Source: Polytrichum commune
Taxonomy: Eukaryota > Streptophyta > Polytrichopsida > Polytrichales > Polytrichaceae
Reading direction: 5' to 3'
NCBI GenBank assembly: GCA_950295325.1
Contig: OX485803.1
Location: forward strand, 14,012,001-14,076,000
DNA length: 64,000 bases
In this document: piece after piece, positions 1 through 13,239 of the stretch
How the letters are laid out: each line of letters starts with the position of its first letter
Position numbering within the stretch: position 1 is the first letter of the stretch
Notes under the pieces: generated by a model
What the model saw: the letters and a program-made list of their open reading frames with translations, nothing else
What the model was told of the DNA's origin: nothing
The model's database searches: none
Position numbers and translations under genes: made by a program

Positions 1-2805
1 TTGTCTAGTGTGGGGTAATTTATTTGGTATTTTATCACATATAGACCATTAAGGCAGTTTGTGAAGATATGTGGGAGTTCATTTGGGAAGTCTTTATGTA
101 TTATTGTGAGGGTGTGGTGAATGGCCATTAATTCCGCTCTAAATATGTTTTGTAGGCTTGGTAGTCATATTGCAAGTTTTATATTTTGTGATTGTATATA
201 TGATATCCTACTTCATCCCGTAGCCAGATGCCTCCTACATTTTTTGGAAGTTTAAGGGATCAGTCCATGTAAAAACAATATTGGGGGGGGGGGGGAGGAG
301 AGGATTTAAGGGGTATTTCCTTCTTGTAGTTGAGATTTGGTGGGATTGTGTTATGTGGGTGTGTATTTGGGATTGGGTAGGTGAGGCCATTCCATATTCT
401 ACTTTTGTTGACTTTTATATTTTGCAGGGTAGGAGGGGCAATTTGTGTGATTTTGCATGTTATCTTAAGGTTGTTGCACATAGATTCTTTATTGTATCCA
501 TTTGTTATGTAATACTGATGCTATTATTTTGGTGATGTACGCAAAGGATTCTTATAGTGAGTGGTTCTATACTTGGCTCGCTGAATTCTTGTGGTTTTGT
601 TGGTTCCTCGTATTTAGTGGTGCTTACTAGTATGTGAGTAATTACATGTGTGTTTGGGAAAGGGCCTAAATGTGAGGTGAAATTCTGATACCAGTTTGTT
701 TATGGGATGGTAAGTATTGTGGTGGTATGCGGGTCGTGTTAGCTACTAGTCTAACCCAGTGGATGGTTGTTTGGGCTTTGGTTTCATTGTGAAGGTGAGC
801 ATAACCTATTCCTTGCCACCTGTGTGAGAATGTGTTGCCAAAAGACCCAAAGATTTCATCTCTAGGAAATGGTGAGAAGAACTTTATTAGATGAGTTGAG
901 CATGTGACTCAAGAGGAGAAGTATGAGTGTCTAAAATCAAAGGACATTATGATGTAGTCTAGTAGTGCTTTGGGTAGGGCATGGTGTGAGTTTTTGAGTG
1001 GGTCATTTTTTGGGATTTTGTGTTTATATCTTTGATATAGCCAGGTTATTTCAGTTTCAAATGATTGGGTAAGGGATATTAAGTCGTGTGGTTAGTGTAG
1101 CATTCGATTGTATTGGTTCCATAGCCATACAAGTCTATTTTAGGGAATGGTGATAAGGTGTTTGTTCGTTTCGTCATATATGTGGGTGGTGTCATTTTTC
1201 ACTTGGATTTTGTTTGTATTAGTATTAATATATTTTTCAAGGTTGCATTCATGTGTTGAAATTTTTACAAGGGGGATGTTCAGGGGTGGAGATATGTGTC
1301 TTGGATCTTTGTTTTGGGTAAAAAATCATATTTTTGTATGGTGTTTTCATATTTTGTATATATTTTTGGGTATAGTACGTGAGTATTAAACTTGTTTTGT
1401 ATTGTATGACTTTTGGGAGATTATAAGGAAACAATTATGTTTGTGGAGGTTTTTTGTTGTAATTATGCCATTGGGTAGTATTCATTGGCATAGGTATGTG
1501 TGTGTTTTTTTTTTAAATTTTGTATTTATCTTTGGTTTTTTTATGTAGTGGTCTATTATTGAGTATGTAGGGTATCTTGTTGGGTTGTTTTTTATGTGTG
1601 TAGGTGTGGTCAAATGTGTTAGATGTAGCAGGGCAGATGGGCATGTGAGAATTTCTATGTTTAGTGGTTCTATGTTATGTTCCATTATAATGCATTTTTG
1701 TTTTAATGTACATAATGGATGATGGCCTTGGCATGTTTCTTGACAGTTCTCATTGCAGCCTGGGTGGCAGAAGAGTTGCTATGTTGTTTTTAATGTTTGT
1801 TTTATCAAGTGTGTGGGTTTTTTTGTAATAGTTTGAATATTCAATAACTCGGGGGGGACAGTGTGTTAAAAAGTTAAGGATATAGGTGCGAACAACCACT
1901 ATTTTATAGGGGGGTATTACTTTCAATTCTCTTCTTTTTTTCACATGCTATCATTATGTAAATTTCTACTTTGGGATAATAAAAAAATGGCTTGCATTAC
2001 TTATAATTCCAAATTACCTATTATTCCATACCCTATAGTACTTTAAAGATGTACAGTGCCATTTTTGATACCCTATATTACTCTTAAGTCCATTTATAAT
2101 TTTTAGCCCCCATGTTTTTAAAATACCCTATCATTTGTTCGCACGTATATTGCTACTCCAACCAATGACGTACTACCCCCCCCCCCCCCCCGAGTTCAAT
2201 AAGTGACATTATGTGTGTGACATTTGGTAAGGTGAGTTGTTTTACGTCATATATGTTTTCTAAGAGTAATTTGTGTATGTATTTTAGGTTTTGAGTAGAA
2301 TTTTTTTTGGGGGGGGGGGGTGTTGTGGATAGTCTGTGCCATTATCTTTCAAGTGGTGTTGCTTTCAGGGGAAATTTTTCTATCATGCTTCTAAGATGGG
2401 GTCTACATGCAACTTTGATAAGGTATAATGTTCTAGTGATGGGTGATCGATTACAATCGTGGTGTTTGATCCTAGGTATATTTTTTGCACCCCCATATTT
2501 AGCTAGTATATAGTGTGTGAGACCCCTATATATTGTTCCAAATTTTCCTTTGTCAATTAATGCATTTATGTGTTGTTCTCTGATACACCTAAGGTAGGCG
2601 TTTTTTAGTGAGAATGTTGCTATTCCAAACATATCATGGGGTAGTTGGGTGACCATGTTTGGTGTGCAATTAGGGAGTCCACACATTTTCTTTTGAATTG
2701 CTATTATGTTTTATCTAGTTTTGTGGTTCTGGGTAGTGAAAATGGTATTGCATAGAAGTTGTATGCGATTCTTTCTCTGATTATTTTATCTACCATACGA
2801 TTTTT

Positions 2806-3702
2806 TTATTTGATTGTTGCTGGATAGTTTGCTAATTGACTGCATTGGCTGATAACTTGGGTGGTTGTAATGTGTATTTGTATTTTCCATTTGAGGGATG
2901 GGACAAGTTGGATTCTTAGGTTTACATATGATTTGTTTTGGTGTATTACTGAGATGGGTTGGTTTCTATATGCAATATTGGCAGTTTCTATTTTTGTTTT
3001 GAATGTGTCTTGGTTCATTTTGGATTTCTTTGGGCACCTTGTGACTGTACATTTTGATATTCCAAGGTCCATACATGCCCATTCACAATATCTATTTAAT
3101 TTGTTTAGTTGTGATTGTAGTGATGCGACTTTGTTGGTGATTGCTGCTAGATTATTTGCGTATGCTACATAGCTAATTATGGCTTTAGATGTTCCAAAGT
3201 TGTATCCATAATTTCCATTTTGTAACCATCTTAGCAGTGGTTCCAAAAATATGATAAAGAGGTAAAGGCTAAGGGTGTCTTCTTGTATAGTACCTCTTTG
3301 TATTGGTATTTTTTTGTTCGGCCTCTGGTAAATATGTTGTTGGAGTGTAAGTATATGTTACCTATTAGTATAACTGCGTCTTCAAGGTATCCTAAGTCTT
3401 TCATGATAGCTAATAGGCGTGCATGATCGATTGATCCAAATGCATTTTTGAAGTCAATGTAAAGTAAATAAATGTCATAATTGGTGAATTGGGCATCTTC
3501 TAATGTTGCTATCAATGTTTGTATTTGTCTTAATGTGTACCTTTTTGCTCTGAATCCTTCTTGGCTATGTTGTAGTATTTGGTGCTTCTCTCCATATGCT
3601 GAGAGTATGGATGTTAGAGTGCTAGTAAAAAATTTGTATATAATGTTAGCAAGTGCAATAGGTCTATGGTTGGGCAGTAGGGAGGGATGTGTTAGATGGT
3701 AG
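2806..3702 (-). pseudogene. LINE reverse transcriptase, inactivated
   Basis: Two main minus-strand pieces, in different frames. The first (3,231-3,515, with decayed sequence upstream) has the palm motif LLYIDFKNAFGSIDH, matching the Y-x-D-F-x-x-A-F-x-x-x-x-H pattern of LINE reverse transcriptases. The second (2,806-3,246) has AYANNL where the family has AYADDL, so both metal-binding aspartates are asparagine. Frameshifts and stops separate the pieces. Together these show a dead polymerase. A further piece at 2,342-2,686 is probably the region after the polymerase. Confidence 0.75.
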
Positions 3703-4655
3703 TATTGTTATGTGATTTTCCAAGAGGATGGGATTTTTTTTTGTTTATAGCAATGTGTGAAAAATAAGATTAATATATGTTGAAATTTTTGGGAAATGTT
3801 TTTGAGTATGTAGTTGGGAATTTTATTAGGGTTTGGAGTTTTGTTATTTGCTAGGTTTTAAAGCAGAGGTTGTAAGTTTCTAGGTCAAAATATGTATATA
3901 AGGGTGTTTGTGGGTCGCCGTTTTTCCAAGAAGAAGTCCTTCTAAGTTGTGCCATGGGTGTTGTCTAATTGCGCATGTACACTCTAGGGGGTGGTCTTGT
4001 AAGTAATAACATGTGGATACGGTGGGTATATTGTTGAGGGATTGTTGTATGTGTATTTCATTTGCTGTGATTTTTGGGTTCATGAGTATATTATTATTGC
4101 AGTCAGTGATGCAATCTAGTGGTGGAGTCTCAAAGTTTTAAAATATTTTTTTGTTTATTTTCTAGGATTGGTTTCATATAGTTTCTTGTATTTGGCTATG
4201 ACTTTCTTAATGCATTCTCAGGTGTATTTAGTGGTGATTTTTTGGGCTTGTAAGTTTGTTGTTTTGGCTAACATTGCTATTTCTTTAATCCATGTGTTTA
4301 GCAATAAGTTGTCTTTGGGTAGGGGGGGGGGGGGTAAATGCGTATACGACTATGACTCCTTAGTGTAGCAAGTTGTGTTAAATTGGGTACGCGCGCCAAT
4401 TCATTGTATTTTGTATGTTGTATATTGTTTTCCTTATTAGTTGGTAGATTGCTATGTGTTGTTTCCATGTTTTGTGGGTTTTTCTAAGCAGGTAACCTTC
4501 TTGTTGAGTGGTTTTGTTGGTTAGTGTGGATATAGGGGTGGTGCTACATGTCTCTTCTATGATTTTTGAAATCGTTTGGGTAATATTGTCCATTTGTGTA
4601 CATACTTGGTGCCATAATTGGTCATTTGTTAAGTGATCATTAGATAGTAGGGTGG

Positions 4656-4883
4656 TTATTTCATTAAGTTGGGTTGCGTTTTCTTCAAAAAAAACTTGGT
4701 GTTAAAATTTTTGAGGTTTTCTTGTGGAATGGGGTTTGAAATTCTAGTTGTTCGGAGTGGTGAAAGTTGCGGTACTTGGGCTATTAGGGTGTTGGGTGGT
4801 ATTTTTAGAATAATTGGTAAGTGGTCAGAGTTTAGGTTTTGTTCTTGGAGTGTGATTGATGAGTACGTGGTTGCATGTTGTAA
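4656..4883 (-). pseudogene. LINE endonuclease domain, C-terminal end
   Basis: Reads on the minus strand through residues LQHATTYSS and NLNSDHLPII. The SDHLPI box is the standard final motif of the EEP (APE-like) endonuclease of LINEs. The N-terminal catalytic part (QETK and GDF boxes) is found at 14,610-15,305, beyond the insertion. The reading frame runs on past 4,883 only because it enters the inserted element's terminal repeat. Confidence 0.75.
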
Positions 4884-4909
4884 CACTATATTCGTTAATC
4901 GGAGACTTT
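4884..4909 (+). repeat. CACTA-element left terminal inverted repeat
   Basis: Starts CACTATATTCG and contains GGAGACTTT. It pairs with 14,584-14,609 on the other strand with three mismatches in 26 bp. An 18-bp perfect palindrome centred on TTCGAA (4,902-4,919) overlaps its inner edge. Confidence 0.7.
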
Positions 4910-5284
4910 CGAAAGTCTCAAAATAAAATCTGCCCATAGTTTGGGATGCCAATATTGTGGGCATACGGAATATTGGGAACATCAAGAACATAACGATTTA
5001 AAAAGTTGCACGTAAAGAATATTCTTATTTCTAAAAATAGAGAATGTCAATTAAAATGCAAACGTGAGCTCCATGTGGAAAATAACAATCGAATCTAAAA
5101 AAACAAATGGTTTATGTCATTATAGAGTTTGGGGTGCGCATCCGATAAGTAAGGCTCTTATGAATTTGGATGGCACATCCCAAACGTATACCACAATGGA
5201 GTGTGACAAGTCCATGAAGTCTATTAAAAACCAAGTCTACTAAGCGTCCATGTTTTTCGCCATGAACTCCCACCTATGTTATGT

Positions 5285-8200
5285 TTACACATCTTCGTCT
5301 TCCGCTTCATATCCATTATCGGCGTCATTTTCCGCAGCTGCAATACGTGCCAAGTTGTCTTTGGCAAAATCTATATGTTTTTGGGGGATGGTCATTGTTT
5401 CTGTTTTGGAACCTTTGCGCGGCTTCCAAGCACAAAGTATAGTATCCGTGTTTATCCAAACCGGTGTGTACGCTGAGTCCACTGTCCACTTAAAATTCTT
5501 TTTGGTGTCCCAACCTAAATAAGTACGTAGCACGTTCTGGTCTTTAGTACTTGGACGACAATATTCCACCTCAATCTGACGAAAGTTGGGGCTAGTTCGA
5601 ACAAAATTGGGTGAAGACAATGCTTTCACCAACCAAATTGGCTTGGGATGTTCCTCATCCCCTGCTCGTACAAGGACCAAATAATCTTAATGGCAATCAA
5701 CACCTACACGAAACGACGGTGCCGGTCGATTGCGGGCAGGGCCAACGTAATGCTCGTCCATTGCGAACTCTTCACGAACGTCTCCATTGCTAAAAACCAT
5801 GGTGTCGGACTCGACAACCGTCAAATGACTTTGTGGCCAAAATCCTTGTGTTAAAGTTGTACGGGTGTCGCCACCAAGTGTCATTAGGGCCGAGCGAATG
5901 CGATCCCAATACGCAATCAAATGTTCATGAGTATCTCTAACACGTCTAGTGATGTCCTCCTCACACAACTCTTTCCAATATTCAATGAATCCGGATATGC
6001 CTTTGATGATTTCCGGCCCATTCCTCATGGGGTCGGGTTTGCAAGGCTTTGGATCCCCATCCGGGAGCAAACATTTCCCATCATTGTCTTGACGCCATAC
6101 GAGTATACCATCATCCGGTCCCCAATTAGGAGATGTGCACAAAAGCTTGAATTGCATGGCTGGGAGACCATCATCCCTTATATAGAATCAGAATTGTTGT
6201 GCTTTGGTATGCCCCACCAAACGGTCCCCTCCCTTCAACATGTATGACTTGATGAAGGCCTTGAAATCTGGTACTTCCTCAATCATGTGCGGAATTACTG
6301 GCATATGGTCCAAATCCATATACGATTTCATAAGAAGAGGTATGGTTGGAAAATCTTCTTCATGCAACTTCATGCTCCACCGTCCGAATGATGCATCAAT
6401 GTCGTTGTGTGTATGTCCCACCATCAAAAACGACACAAACACCTCCTTGAAGATTCCTTTCGCCATGAGCAATGACCAAAAACAAAATACGTATCGACAT
6501 TTGTTGTCTTTCACGCAATTATCAAGTTGAACGTGAAGAGTTGGAGGCAATGGTTTTGCACAAATAGGTTCTCCCGGTGGTTCTGGCAATGACGACATAC
6601 AAACCTCCTTCCCCGCAAGCACTGCTTCGTAAAGGGGTGTCGTTCCACAACCATCAAAAAGTGCACGTGATGAATGTAACGGCGGCTTCTCCAGATCGCG
6701 CAAGAGTTTTGCAAATGAACCCACTGTGTGGTTAGCATCGCCAGGGTAAAAATCCAACCCATAATGGGCATACTTTACGTCTCCATGGCCGTGGGCAATC
6801 ATCCCTGCGAAAAAAAACAAACGATGTTTGAACAACAACAATAACAACGACAACTCCAAACGGAGGTATGAAATTGGACATTTGGCAAACACACCCAGTA
6901 AAATTTGAGAGAATTTGAATACATATTTGTGATTCAATACAAACCTGTGACAGATACGGGCAACTTGAAGAGACCATCCGTGGCCTTAATTTTGCGTGCA
7001 TAACAAGGGCATGCGGTCTTGGCGTGGTCCATTTTATCATGGATGATTGTTAGAACCTTTGTAGGCCTCATTATGGATAGAGCACGGTTCTTGTAGTAAT
7101 CTTGACGGTGAGCCTCTTGGTTGTTGACATGTTCAATATATTTTGCTTGGTGTCTAGTGTGGGATTCGGTGCCTATGGGGTGGGCGTCTCGAAGACCTTT
7201 GTATTTTTCACACGTCGTACACCTAGCGAACTTGTCCCCAGGTCTCTTCAAAATGTATTCGGCAAACTGTTGGTTTTTAATCACACTCAACTTGGACAAA
7301 AAAATGGGCCCACATCCCGCTATGCGACCCACTTCATTGATGTCCGTTAATATGTTCTTCCATTTTGTACCCGTGGGCAATACCATTTGTACAACTTTCT
7401 CCCCTGACGACAATGTCCTCGTCTTGTGGGGCATTGCATCGGCCAATGGGACTATGATGGTGGAGAATGTCGCGGAGGCTTGGAGTGTAGCCTCCCTAGG
7501 TTTCTTTGTGCCCGAATTGCCATGAAATCGAGAGCGGCGACCGAACAATGAATATTTTGAAACCTATAAAAGTCTGACTTTGACACGGCGTGGATGGTAT
7601 ACCACGCAGTACAACACACTTCCACATTCTCAAGTGTGACCACCTTACGCCCATGGGTGTCAATGTAGACATTTCTGTGGACCTCGAGTTTCTTTGCTGA
7701 TCTCATACGGAAATCCGCAAGCCACATCTCTTGACGTAGGGACTTAATTTTCTCCCGCGGGAAAAATTGGCAACATTTCCTCTCGCAACAGTCTTTGGCG
7801 GACACAAGACGGATAGTTTCGTCTCCCAATATGCGATCCCGTCGACGTTCCTTATCTCCACGAGGCACACGGTTAGAATCATATCTGCGTAGGCCTTTGC
7901 GAGGACGTATTTTGGTCAACAAAGCTAATTGCGTTTGATTATGGCGGCGCTCATGGTCCAACAAGCTTACTCCGTCATGGAGAACCCGACAAAGAGGCCA
8001 TCGACGCAAGGAAAATCTCCATGTCACCGGGACGTCAAGCGGAAGCAAAGAATTCAAGATGCACACACCCACATCATCGGGACCAAGGGGGTTGGCATCA
8101 ACACAATCACGGGGATCAGAGTTTCTACATATGCCATCTGCCACGGGGACACCAACATCGTTGAAAAGAACAACATCAAGGCCCACCCATTGCTCCCTAC

Positions 8201-8465
8201 CGAAACCGGCACATAACGGAATGTCATCATTGTCATCCCCGGAACGTATAGATTGTTCGTGCGCTTCAAATGATTCGTGGGAGGATGCATCCACAAACCC
8301 ACCCATGGCATTTGCCATGCCATGACTACCCGCCGATGGCGAAGATAGTTTACAGTCATCATCGGAAGAGGAAGCTTTTGTGGACAACTCCAATGAACTA
8401 TATCCAACGTGCATCGCCATCCAACCTAAACAAACCACCAATAAAATGACCAACACAACAACCAC
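5285..8465 (-). pseudogene. DUF7869-like transposase-type gene, disrupted
   Basis: Three consecutive coding stretches on the minus strand. 8,465-7,550 has a Cys-rich segment (CCERKCC) and a VSKSDFYRF box. 7,548-6,945 has HGNSGTKKPRE, a CTTCEKYK knuckle and DKMDHAKTACP. 6,804-5,285 has HVQLDNCVKDNK and GHTHNDIDASFGRW. The last two motifs are typical of proteins with a DUF7869 domain, which I infer to be an RNase-H-fold integrase/transposase core. A 140-bp intron at 6,805-6,944 (donor CAG|GTTTGT, acceptor TTCGCAG) joins cleanly. Damage: a frameshift near 7,545, an in-frame TGA at 6,188-6,190 and an in-frame TAA near 5,687. The 5' start is unclear; a likely acceptor (TTTAG) lies near 8,427. The gene reads toward the left end of the element. 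Confidence 0.6.
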
Positions 8466-8563
8466 CGCAATGCATACAAAAGTGGATACGAGATATGCCT
8501 ACATATATGGCTCAAAAATCATAAACAACTCTCGCCACACCGTTGCGGGACCTCACATATGAA

Positions 8564-9387
8564 GACGAACGTGCGTTCGACAACAGCTCGATGACATGCA
8601 AATCCTACACGGGACTCAGACGTCCCTGCACAACGGAACCCCATTCCGATATATATTACCCGTGAAGGGCTTTGGGTCGAGTCGCCAATAAAACATTGGA
8701 AGGGTTGTCCACCACCAAGGGACAACACAAGCACATATATTTACGAACGCGCGGACCAAAATATCAACCCAATATACAGTAAAATCTAAATGGGACATAT
8801 TATAAGAGCATCTAAAATATACTTGCCACTTTATCCACATGCAGTAAGCATCATATGTGATGGGCGAGTGTTTACGAACGATCGTTCGTAAGTTCCAGCC
8901 GAAACTTAGGGGCGGATGCAAACGACCGATCATCTGTATGTCACAGCCGCGACAGTGTTTGGAAAAAATGATTGGACACGTCCGAATAGAGGTATCTATA
9001 GCCACGTTACATGGAAATATGTTATCCAATAACCAGTGGAAAATGACAGTCGAAATCTATCACTAAATCATGATTGCATAGATACGAACGAGCGTTCATA
9101 TCTATCATAAACACGGTGTAGTCCTCTACACATGCTTGCGTCAACAGGCCTGTTGGTGGATGCGTGGACGGTGGACAGGTGGTATTTACGAACGTGCGTT
9201 CGTAAAATTCAACTAACATAATTCTCCGCGGACACAAACGGTAGTGAGAAATACGAACGCTCGTTCGTATTTAACTTGCATATTGTTAACGTGGCCAATG
9301 CACTGAAGTGTATAAATTAAGGAATGTTTTTTGGATTCTTGAAAAATAATCCCAGGTGATATTTACGAACGCACGTTCGTAAATATC
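8564..9387. repeat. Cluster of 18-bp palindromes TACGAACGNNCGTTCGTA
   Basis: Four full-length copies occur at 8,873-8,890, 9,187-9,204, 9,252-9,269 and 9,364-9,381. One copy at 9,083-9,100 has a single mismatch, and partial copies lie near 8,564-8,580 and 8,742-8,753. The central dinucleotide varies (AT, TG, CT, CA, AG) while the arms are fixed. The copy at 9,358-9,387 extends to a 30-bp palindrome. The cluster sits directly upstream of the DUF7869-like gene. Fixed arms around a free centre suggest binding sites for a dimeric protein. Confidence 0.85.
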
Positions 9388-10680
9388 CCATCACCAGATG
9401 TTCCGTTGGAGAAAACGGTTACACGGTGTGGTACTTTTGGGCCACCCCCTTTCGAGGGAGCCTAAAAGTATCACACAAGCCCTTCGGTGAAGGTGGCCTG
9501 CATTTGCAGGCGCCCAAGCCGAACCCGGATGATAGGTGTATAACGTGAGTAGTTAGATTTTTAAGGGAGATTAAATATGCGTCGTAGTACCTCCGGAGGT
9601 TAGGCCTTAGTTTTTTACTAGTGTGGCTTTAAACTCCACTAACCAATTTCATATCTAGTTCTAACCTTAACCTACAACCTATTCTACGCGTAGACGCACC
9701 AGCCTTGAAACCAAGGCAATCCTAATTTGTGAATTGGGATGGTTCTGATACACCCAACCGGGTGTGACTCATACCACCCCAACTCAACGAACGGAATAAC
9801 GACAATTTGATGGACCATTCAATTCTTCCTATTTCTTTATTTATTTCTATTTAGTTTTCTAAGCGGGGGAACTTGGCCTAAGTCCCACCCTTCACACAAA
9901 TTCCTTCTTAATTACTTACTTTTGTTTGCACGTCCTAACTTACTACATTAACATATTAGGCATCACCCCTTACCTCGGGTCTCTTGCCAACAAGGGTTTA
10001 CGATTTATTTTGTATGTTTTGATTGTTAAAGGTGTTTACACTGGATAGACCACGAAATGCAACTCAATGGGACCAGGGTGACGGGCGACCTGTAGGTTCA
10101 ACCTGTTGCGCAATCTTCATAAATTGGGGCCATTACTCCCAATCTATGGGGCCAACAACATAATAGTGGATTCGCGGGTCATTAACCCCACCTTTCCACC
10201 AACAACATTCAGAGTGGTCGTGTCGGTGATTAATCCGACTTACCACACACGAAACTTGCTAATAAATGAAGCTACTACCACAAAACATACCAAGGGCCCC
10301 GAAAACAATGGAATTGGGTACTCCCTTGGCAGTCAAGTAGTCAAGCCACTTGACCTTACGAGATAGGTGAGTGGGTTTAGAAATGCGTACCTTAGCCGTG
10401 CTCCCTCCAATCCTAAATGGAAGGCTTAAGGTTAGTTAATTTACCTCAATTTTCCTCGGTTGATTTGGGCTTGATGTAGGCCGAGCCGCTACCTCCTTCC
10501 TTGCTCCACTTTCCGAGCGTCGACCTTGCCTCCTTCTTTGTAATTAGTTTGGTAGTAAGCGTACCTTAGTTAACAATTAAAATATAAAGTGTTATTCTGC
10601 CCTGTAATTTAATCCTAAGCATAATATTTATACTTAGTGCACCAAATTATCTTTCCAATGATCTAAAAATCACTCTAATC
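9388..10680. other. Non-coding stretch, no gene recognised
   Basis: No convincing coding frame. A stem-loop is formed by TACTTTTGGG and CCTAAAAGTA at about 9,431-9,474, followed by a small hairpin GCCTGCATTTGCAGGC near 9,497. The rest is moderately AT-rich and may be the remains of an LTR-type repeat, but I could not define ends. Confidence 0.4.
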
Positions 10681-11410
10681 AGATAAGAAATGCAAAAGTT
10701 ATGAGGGTTGGAAGTGTGAGGTCGATTCAACCGACCCTTCCAACCCACCTATCTACCTTCTAACTTCAAAAATTCATAGCACATTCCTTACTACTTGGAT
10801 CTAGGCTTTCCTTATACCATTGGAAAGCTATGAACAAGCTCTAACTAGAAAAATTATGACATCAGCAGGTTAAGCTAATAGAAATTCAGCGGACTCCTTG
10901 TAACACAGCAGTCAATCAAGAAGGCTTAAACTATGTATCTCGCCTTCAACAATTCATATCTAATTCAAATCTTAGTCAAATCAAACGTTCTATATGACCC
11001 TGGAGAGATATTAAAAAGATGTATTTGATAAAAATATGTGATTAGAAAGGTAAGCCGAAGTGAACCCAGCAGGTCCTCTGTAATGCAGCAGTCAACCAAA
11101 AGTTCTCAAACTATGTGTCCCATCTTGCACAATTCATATCTAATTCAAATCATGCTCAAATCAAATGTTCTAAGCCATTTTGGAAAGCTACACAAAAGTT
11201 CTACTTGGGAAAAATATAATTTCTTGGAATTAAAATTCCTATTGGGCTCGCAGGTCTGATCCAGCAGCCGCTACCCACAAGACCACCCAGTTTTTCTACT
11301 CCATCTTTGAAAATCCATAACTAATTGTCATCTCAACCAAATCACAAATGGGAAACGGCTATGGATGGCTATATGAAATCTCTCTAAGAGAAAAATGATA
11401 AGTATCTTGT
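10680..11410. repeat. Degenerate tandem repeat, unit about 180 bp
   Basis: The phrase AATTCATATCTAATTCAAATC recurs in varied form at about 10,770, 10,950, 11,130 and 11,310, a spacing of 178-187 bp. CAGCAGTCAA and TGGAAAGCT boxes recur in the same order. The four copies have diverged considerably. No coding potential. Confidence 0.6.
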
Positions 11411-12360
11411 TCTAGCTTTTGAACTAAGCCTTCAGGGCATTGGCAGATGAGGTCTATAATGCCTCTATTCAAAACTCTACCATCCAACCTACCTCTACAA
11501 AAGAAGGAATAATTTTGTTGGTGTGTTAATAAACACACAACCTAACTAGGAGAGAGAGAGTAGAGGAGGTTCTCAAGCCTTTCTTTTAGACCATTGAGAA
11601 TACATGCTAAAGGATTTTTTCCTAACTACATTGAAGCAGGGCTTCGCCCAAAAACTAGAGAAAGAAAGAGAGCTACAAGGTGGAAGGAGGGGTTTTTAAA
11701 CCCTCTCACAAAAGGGTTGGACCCCTCCTCCACCGGATCCATTTTTCAAACCCTTTCCCGAAATTTTGGCTCGGGGGTTTTCCCGGTTGAGGTTGCCACC
11801 CTCTCGCCGAGGTGGCTCCGATGGGGAACCTAGAAATCTTTCTAATTTTTCGCCATCGAGTTGGCAAGGGGGCAAGTGGACAAGTAGCCCCCTTGCTCTC
11901 TTTCTTTTTTGTCTTCAAAAGTCTTCACGCCGATTTTATCTTCTTACGTAAAACACCTCCAATAGTCTTGTGTGCCTCACACTAACTAATAAACTAACAC
12001 TTGCTTAGCTAGCATCTACTAACATTTGCTTAATAGCTAGCATCTACTAATATTTGCTTAGCTAGTTGTTTTTACTAGCTAGCACATTTTTTCTACTTTG
12101 CTATCTTCTAGCACTACTTAGTTTCATTTTGACCTTCCTTCTTCTAGGCTAAATGCTAAATGAACTAATTTTCCCTAAATTCCCTATCAATTCTAACTTT
12201 TAATGCTAACATTCTAACTAAAAGTGATCCCGCAGAGTGGTGGACCACTCAAAGGGTTCACACTTCCTCCTCTTTTCCCATAATGCATCGTCTTTATTTT
12301 GAACACAAAAATTTCATTATTGGATCATAGAATTAAACTAGTCGCGTTGTTCATCACAGG
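11411..12360. other. Non-coding stretch with short GCTAGC repeats
   Basis: No gene recognised. Near 12,003-12,090 a unit of about 27 bp (GCTTAGCTAGCATCTACTAA and variants) is repeated about three times. The last 50 bp are pyrimidine-rich and end TTCATCACAG, a good splice acceptor for the coding segment that follows. Confidence 0.45.
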
Positions 12361-13127
12361 ACCCCCCGGAGATAGGTCGCAACCCCTCGACCAGTGGACC
12401 TCGAACCCAGAACAAGCCTTTCATAGTTTTTGACCTCAACGGGGTCTTGTGTCACACCCAACACATCCCCAGGGTTCCCACGCGTCCCTTCCGTCACCCC
12501 GACGAAAGGGACTATGACGGTGAGCTCGACACCCTCATAAACCGCAAGGCTGTCCGCGCCCGTCCCGGCCTGCGCGACTTCCTTCGCGAGGTGGTCGAGT
12601 TCGCCCACGTCGTTGTGTGGAGCTCCATGGTCATGGACAACACGGAGCCCATCGTCGACTTCTTGTTCCGTGATCTCCCGCGCCCTTGCCTCGTCCTCGG
12701 CCAAGAGGAATGCGACGAGCTGCTCGACGAGAAGGGCCAACCGGTGCCCAAGTTTGGCGGTCGAGGCGGAGGACAACAGTTCCTCAAGGTCCTCCGCTCG
12801 AGACTCTGGCGAGGCGTCCCCTGTCTGCAAGGGACGCCGCACGGGTGGTGGCCGACTCCAGAGAACACCGTCCTCATCGACGACAGCCCCACCAAGAGCG
12901 TCTTGAACCCCCCGGGAAACGTCATCTTCCCGGACACTTGGACCGGCGATAGGCAAGACACATTTTTGGTCGATAGGCTAGCCCCCTACCTTAGAAGGCT
13001 CGTGCTCCACGCCGGTAGCATCCCATTTTTTGTTAGGTCCAACCCCTTCGGCAATGCGGCGCTAAGCCCCCGCGATAATGTATATAAGAGCATCATGAGG
13101 CTCGCCAAACTCAATAAATTGATTTGA
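12361..13127 (+). CDS. NIF/FCP1-like HAD-family phosphatase domain protein
   Basis: The open frame begins after a splice acceptor at 12,360 and ends at a TGA at 13,125-13,127. It encodes the NIF (FCP1/SCP) domain in order: motif I FIVFDLNGVL near the start, RPGLRDFLREV then VVVWSSM (motif II), and ENTVLIDDSPTKS (motif III). FCP1/SCP enzymes remove phosphate from serine in proteins. Here motif I is DLN instead of the catalytic DxD, a variant that I recall also in plant NIF-domain proteins, so activity is uncertain. There is no in-frame ATG upstream within the exon, so a 5' exon is missing or unrecognised. The exon is very GC-rich against AT-rich surroundings and lies inside the CACTA-type element, so it is probably captured host sequence. 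Confidence 0.7.
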
Positions 13128-13239
13128 AATGCCTCCATGTCTTTGCTTGTTATCATGTGGTTCACATATCTAATGCTTGCCCCGTTTTTGGATGTCTTTT
13201 GTTGTTGTGATTGTTGTTGTTCTTGTTCTTGCCCATAGT

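Larger units (their letters stand above)
1..4883 (-). mobile_element. LINE (non-LTR retrotransposon), 3' portion, decayed
   Basis: The minus strand encodes pieces of a LINE polyprotein in order: the end of the endonuclease domain (SDHLPI box near 4,800), a linker, then reverse transcriptase around 2,800-3,700 and downstream sequence to the window edge. Frames are broken by many stops and shifts. The coding (minus) strand is strikingly A/C-rich, so the plus strand reads as T/G-rich. Poly-G or poly-C runs sit at about 285-298, 2,168-2,183, 2,311-2,321 and 4,321-4,332. The segment is the continuation of the LINE portion at 14,610-16,300, separated from it by the CACTA-type insertion. Its true 3' end is outside the window. 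Confidence 0.75.

Noticed and set aside
8564-9387. CRISPR array interpretation of the palindrome cluster
   Set aside because: Spacing is irregular (about 65-315 bp), only 18 bp is shared, and the context is a eukaryotic transposon.
9388-12360. Complete LTR retrotransposon
   Set aside because: No pair of matching termini, target duplication or gag/pol coding could be identified.
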